Origin: Pararhizobium_B sp963838155
Lineage (GTDB): Bacteria; Pseudomonadota; Alphaproteobacteria; Rhizobiales; Rhizobiaceae
Length of the DNA stretch: 64,000 nt
NCBI GenBank assembly: GCA_963838155.1
Contig: CAWIQE010000002.1
Coordinates: 124,001-188,000, forward strand
Direction: 5' to 3'
A program made the position numbers and the translations under genes. Shown here piece after piece: positions 63,104 to 64,000 of this stretch; the first letter of the stretch is position 1, and each line of letters opens with the position of its first letter. The notes beneath the pieces were generated by a model. That model ran no database searches, was not told where the DNA came from, and worked only from the letters and a program-made list of their open reading frames with translations.

Positions 63104-64000
63104 CTAGAAGCGAGTAGACGCACCAAACCGGAAATGTTGAACCTCGTCAAAGTTTTCTTTTGCAATCGGGAACGCGTAGTCGAAACGCAGCGGCCCGAAC
63201 GGCGAGGCCCAGATTATGCTGGCGCCGACCGAGGCACGCCACTGCATGCTGTCGCCGACCACCGTATCTCCATAGGTGTTGATCGCCGAGCCGTAGAGCG
63301 TTCCCGCATCCGCGAACACCGCACCGCGAATTCCGATGTCCTCCGGAATGACCGGCATCGGGAAATTCACTTCGGCCGTCGCGTTGAAATAGGTCGTGCC
63401 GCCGAGTGGGTCGTCGTAGCTGTGCCCGGTGTTGCAGGATGCGCCGGACGAACACAAGGCACGGGGACCGATGCCGCGCGTATCGAAACCGCGCACCGTC
63501 TCGCCGCCCATGAAGAACTGGTCGAAGACGTCGACATTGCCGTTCGTCTTGAACAGATGCCCGCCACCGACGGACAGCTGGCCGATGACGTCGGCCGATT
63601 CGATCAGCGGGTGGTAATAGTCGGCCCGGCCCGTCAGCTTGAGATAGTCGGCATCCCCGCCGATCCCGGCGTACTCCGCCGCGCCCTTCACGAAGAAGCC
63701 TTCGCGCGGCATCTTGTGGTCGTCGATCGTATCGTAGGTCAGGCTGAAGATGCCCGACGAGACGGTATGACTCTGGTTCAGCGCGTTGTAGTAGGTCTGC
63801 GAAATGTCCGTCGCCACCGAGCTGTACTTCGTATTCGTGAAGCTGTAGGCGAGGCCCGCCTTCAGCGAATCGGTGATCGGGGCGGCGAAGCGGAGCGTGA
63901 CGTTGTTCTGCGTGTAGTCGTACTGCGAGAAGTGGTTGTTATTGACACGGCTCAGGTCGAAGCCCGCCGCCAGCCTGTAGCCGAGGAAATACGGCTCGGT
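63104..64000 (-). CDS. bamA: BamA outer-membrane assembly factor (C-terminal part only)
   Basis: The frame is open from the window edge to a stop at 63104, giving 298 residues of beta-barrel. FFMGGETVRGFDTRGIGPRA is the conserved VRGF/Y loop of Omp85 proteins, and the end GPLRFDYAFPIAKENFDEVQ HFRFGASTRF finishes in Phe as required for barrel insertion. POTRA domains lie outside the window. Position ahead of lpxD is the usual proteobacterial order. Confidence 0.96.
   Translation of the reverse strand, partial: TEPYFLGYRLAAGFDLSRVNNNHFSQYDYTQNNVTLRFAAPITDSLKAGLAYSFTNTKYSSVATDISQTYYNALNQSHTVSSGIFSLTYDTIDDHKMPREGFFVKGAAEYAGIGGDADYLKLTGRADYYHPLIESADVIGQLSVGGGHLFKTNGNVDVFDQFFMGGETVRGFDTRGIGPRALCSSGASCNTGHSYDDPLGGTTYFNATAEVNFPMPVIPEDIGIRGAVFADAGTLYGSAINTYGDTVVGDSMQWRASVGASIIWASPFGPLRFDYAFPIAKENFDEVQHFRFGASTRF

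Noticed and set aside
1..64000. rRNA or tRNA genes, integrase or transposase genes
   Set aside because: None recognised on either strand, even beside the CDI array and the low-GC islet.

Overview
This window looks like chromosomal DNA of a high-GC alphaproteobacterium of the order Hyphomicrobiales (Rhizobiales). The evidence is the alphaproteobacterial L13/S9 proteins, a LexA gene preceded by a GTTC-N7-GTTC-type SOS box (read as GAAC-N7-GAAC on the plus strand), the gltA-lpxB-lpxI-lpxA-fabZ-lpxD-bamA neighbourhood, TadE/TadG-like genes, and a family of palindromic intergenic repeats of a kind I recall from Rhizobiales genomes. The family (possibly Aurantimonadaceae-like) is a guess.

Layout. 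0-8.6 kb is mostly core: a CoA-binding protein (cut by the window edge), enoyl-CoA hydratase, thioesterase, rplM-rpsI with a clear promoter, a two-gene membrane protein unit, a FixJ-like response regulator, a TadE/TadG pair and a VOC protein. 8.7-22.9 kb is a surface-glycan region. It holds a remnant of a type I secretion ABC membrane domain, a LuxR regulator, a UDP-GlcNAc dehydrogenase (WbpA-like), an FkbM methyltransferase, a large MscS channel, a DUF1796-like protein, and an overlapping operon of four glycosyltransferases plus a polysaccharide deacetylase. 23.0-29.1 kb is a peptide/opine-type ABC importer operon on the minus strand (double ATPase, Tat-like binding protein, two permeases). 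29.4-34.5 kb holds a succinate-semialdehyde dehydrogenase-like gene, then a small module of an EgtD-like methyltransferase, an MFS exporter, a 62-residue protein and a divergent LysR regulator.

The most unusual part is 34.6-53.4 kb: a contact-dependent inhibition (two-partner secretion) locus on the minus strand. cdiB and a 2459-residue cdiA with its own toxin and small immunity gene are followed by an array of displaced CdiA C-terminal cassettes. One carries a colicin-E5-like RNase toxin with an intact immunity gene. One carries a PD-(D/E)XK-type nuclease toxin with a frameshifted immunity gene. One is a decayed fragment with yet another C-terminus. One cassette is a 2.7-kb near-copy of the 3' part of cdiA, disabled by three indels. 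All three toxins branch at the same conserved protein segment ending GKTFGG. A lower-GC islet (41.3-43.9 kb) with a dCTP deaminase, two unknown proteins and a 26-codon micro-ORF behind a Shine-Dalgarno-sequestering hairpin sits inside the array.

53.6-64 kb returns to core genes: lexA (SOS box in the cdiB-lexA intergenic region), comEC (apparently frameshifted), gltA, and the lipid A operon bamA-lpxD-fabZ-lpxA-lpxI-lpxB, with bamA cut by the window edge. Five dispersed copies of the palindromic repeat family occur; three of them supply the stop codons of neighbouring genes.
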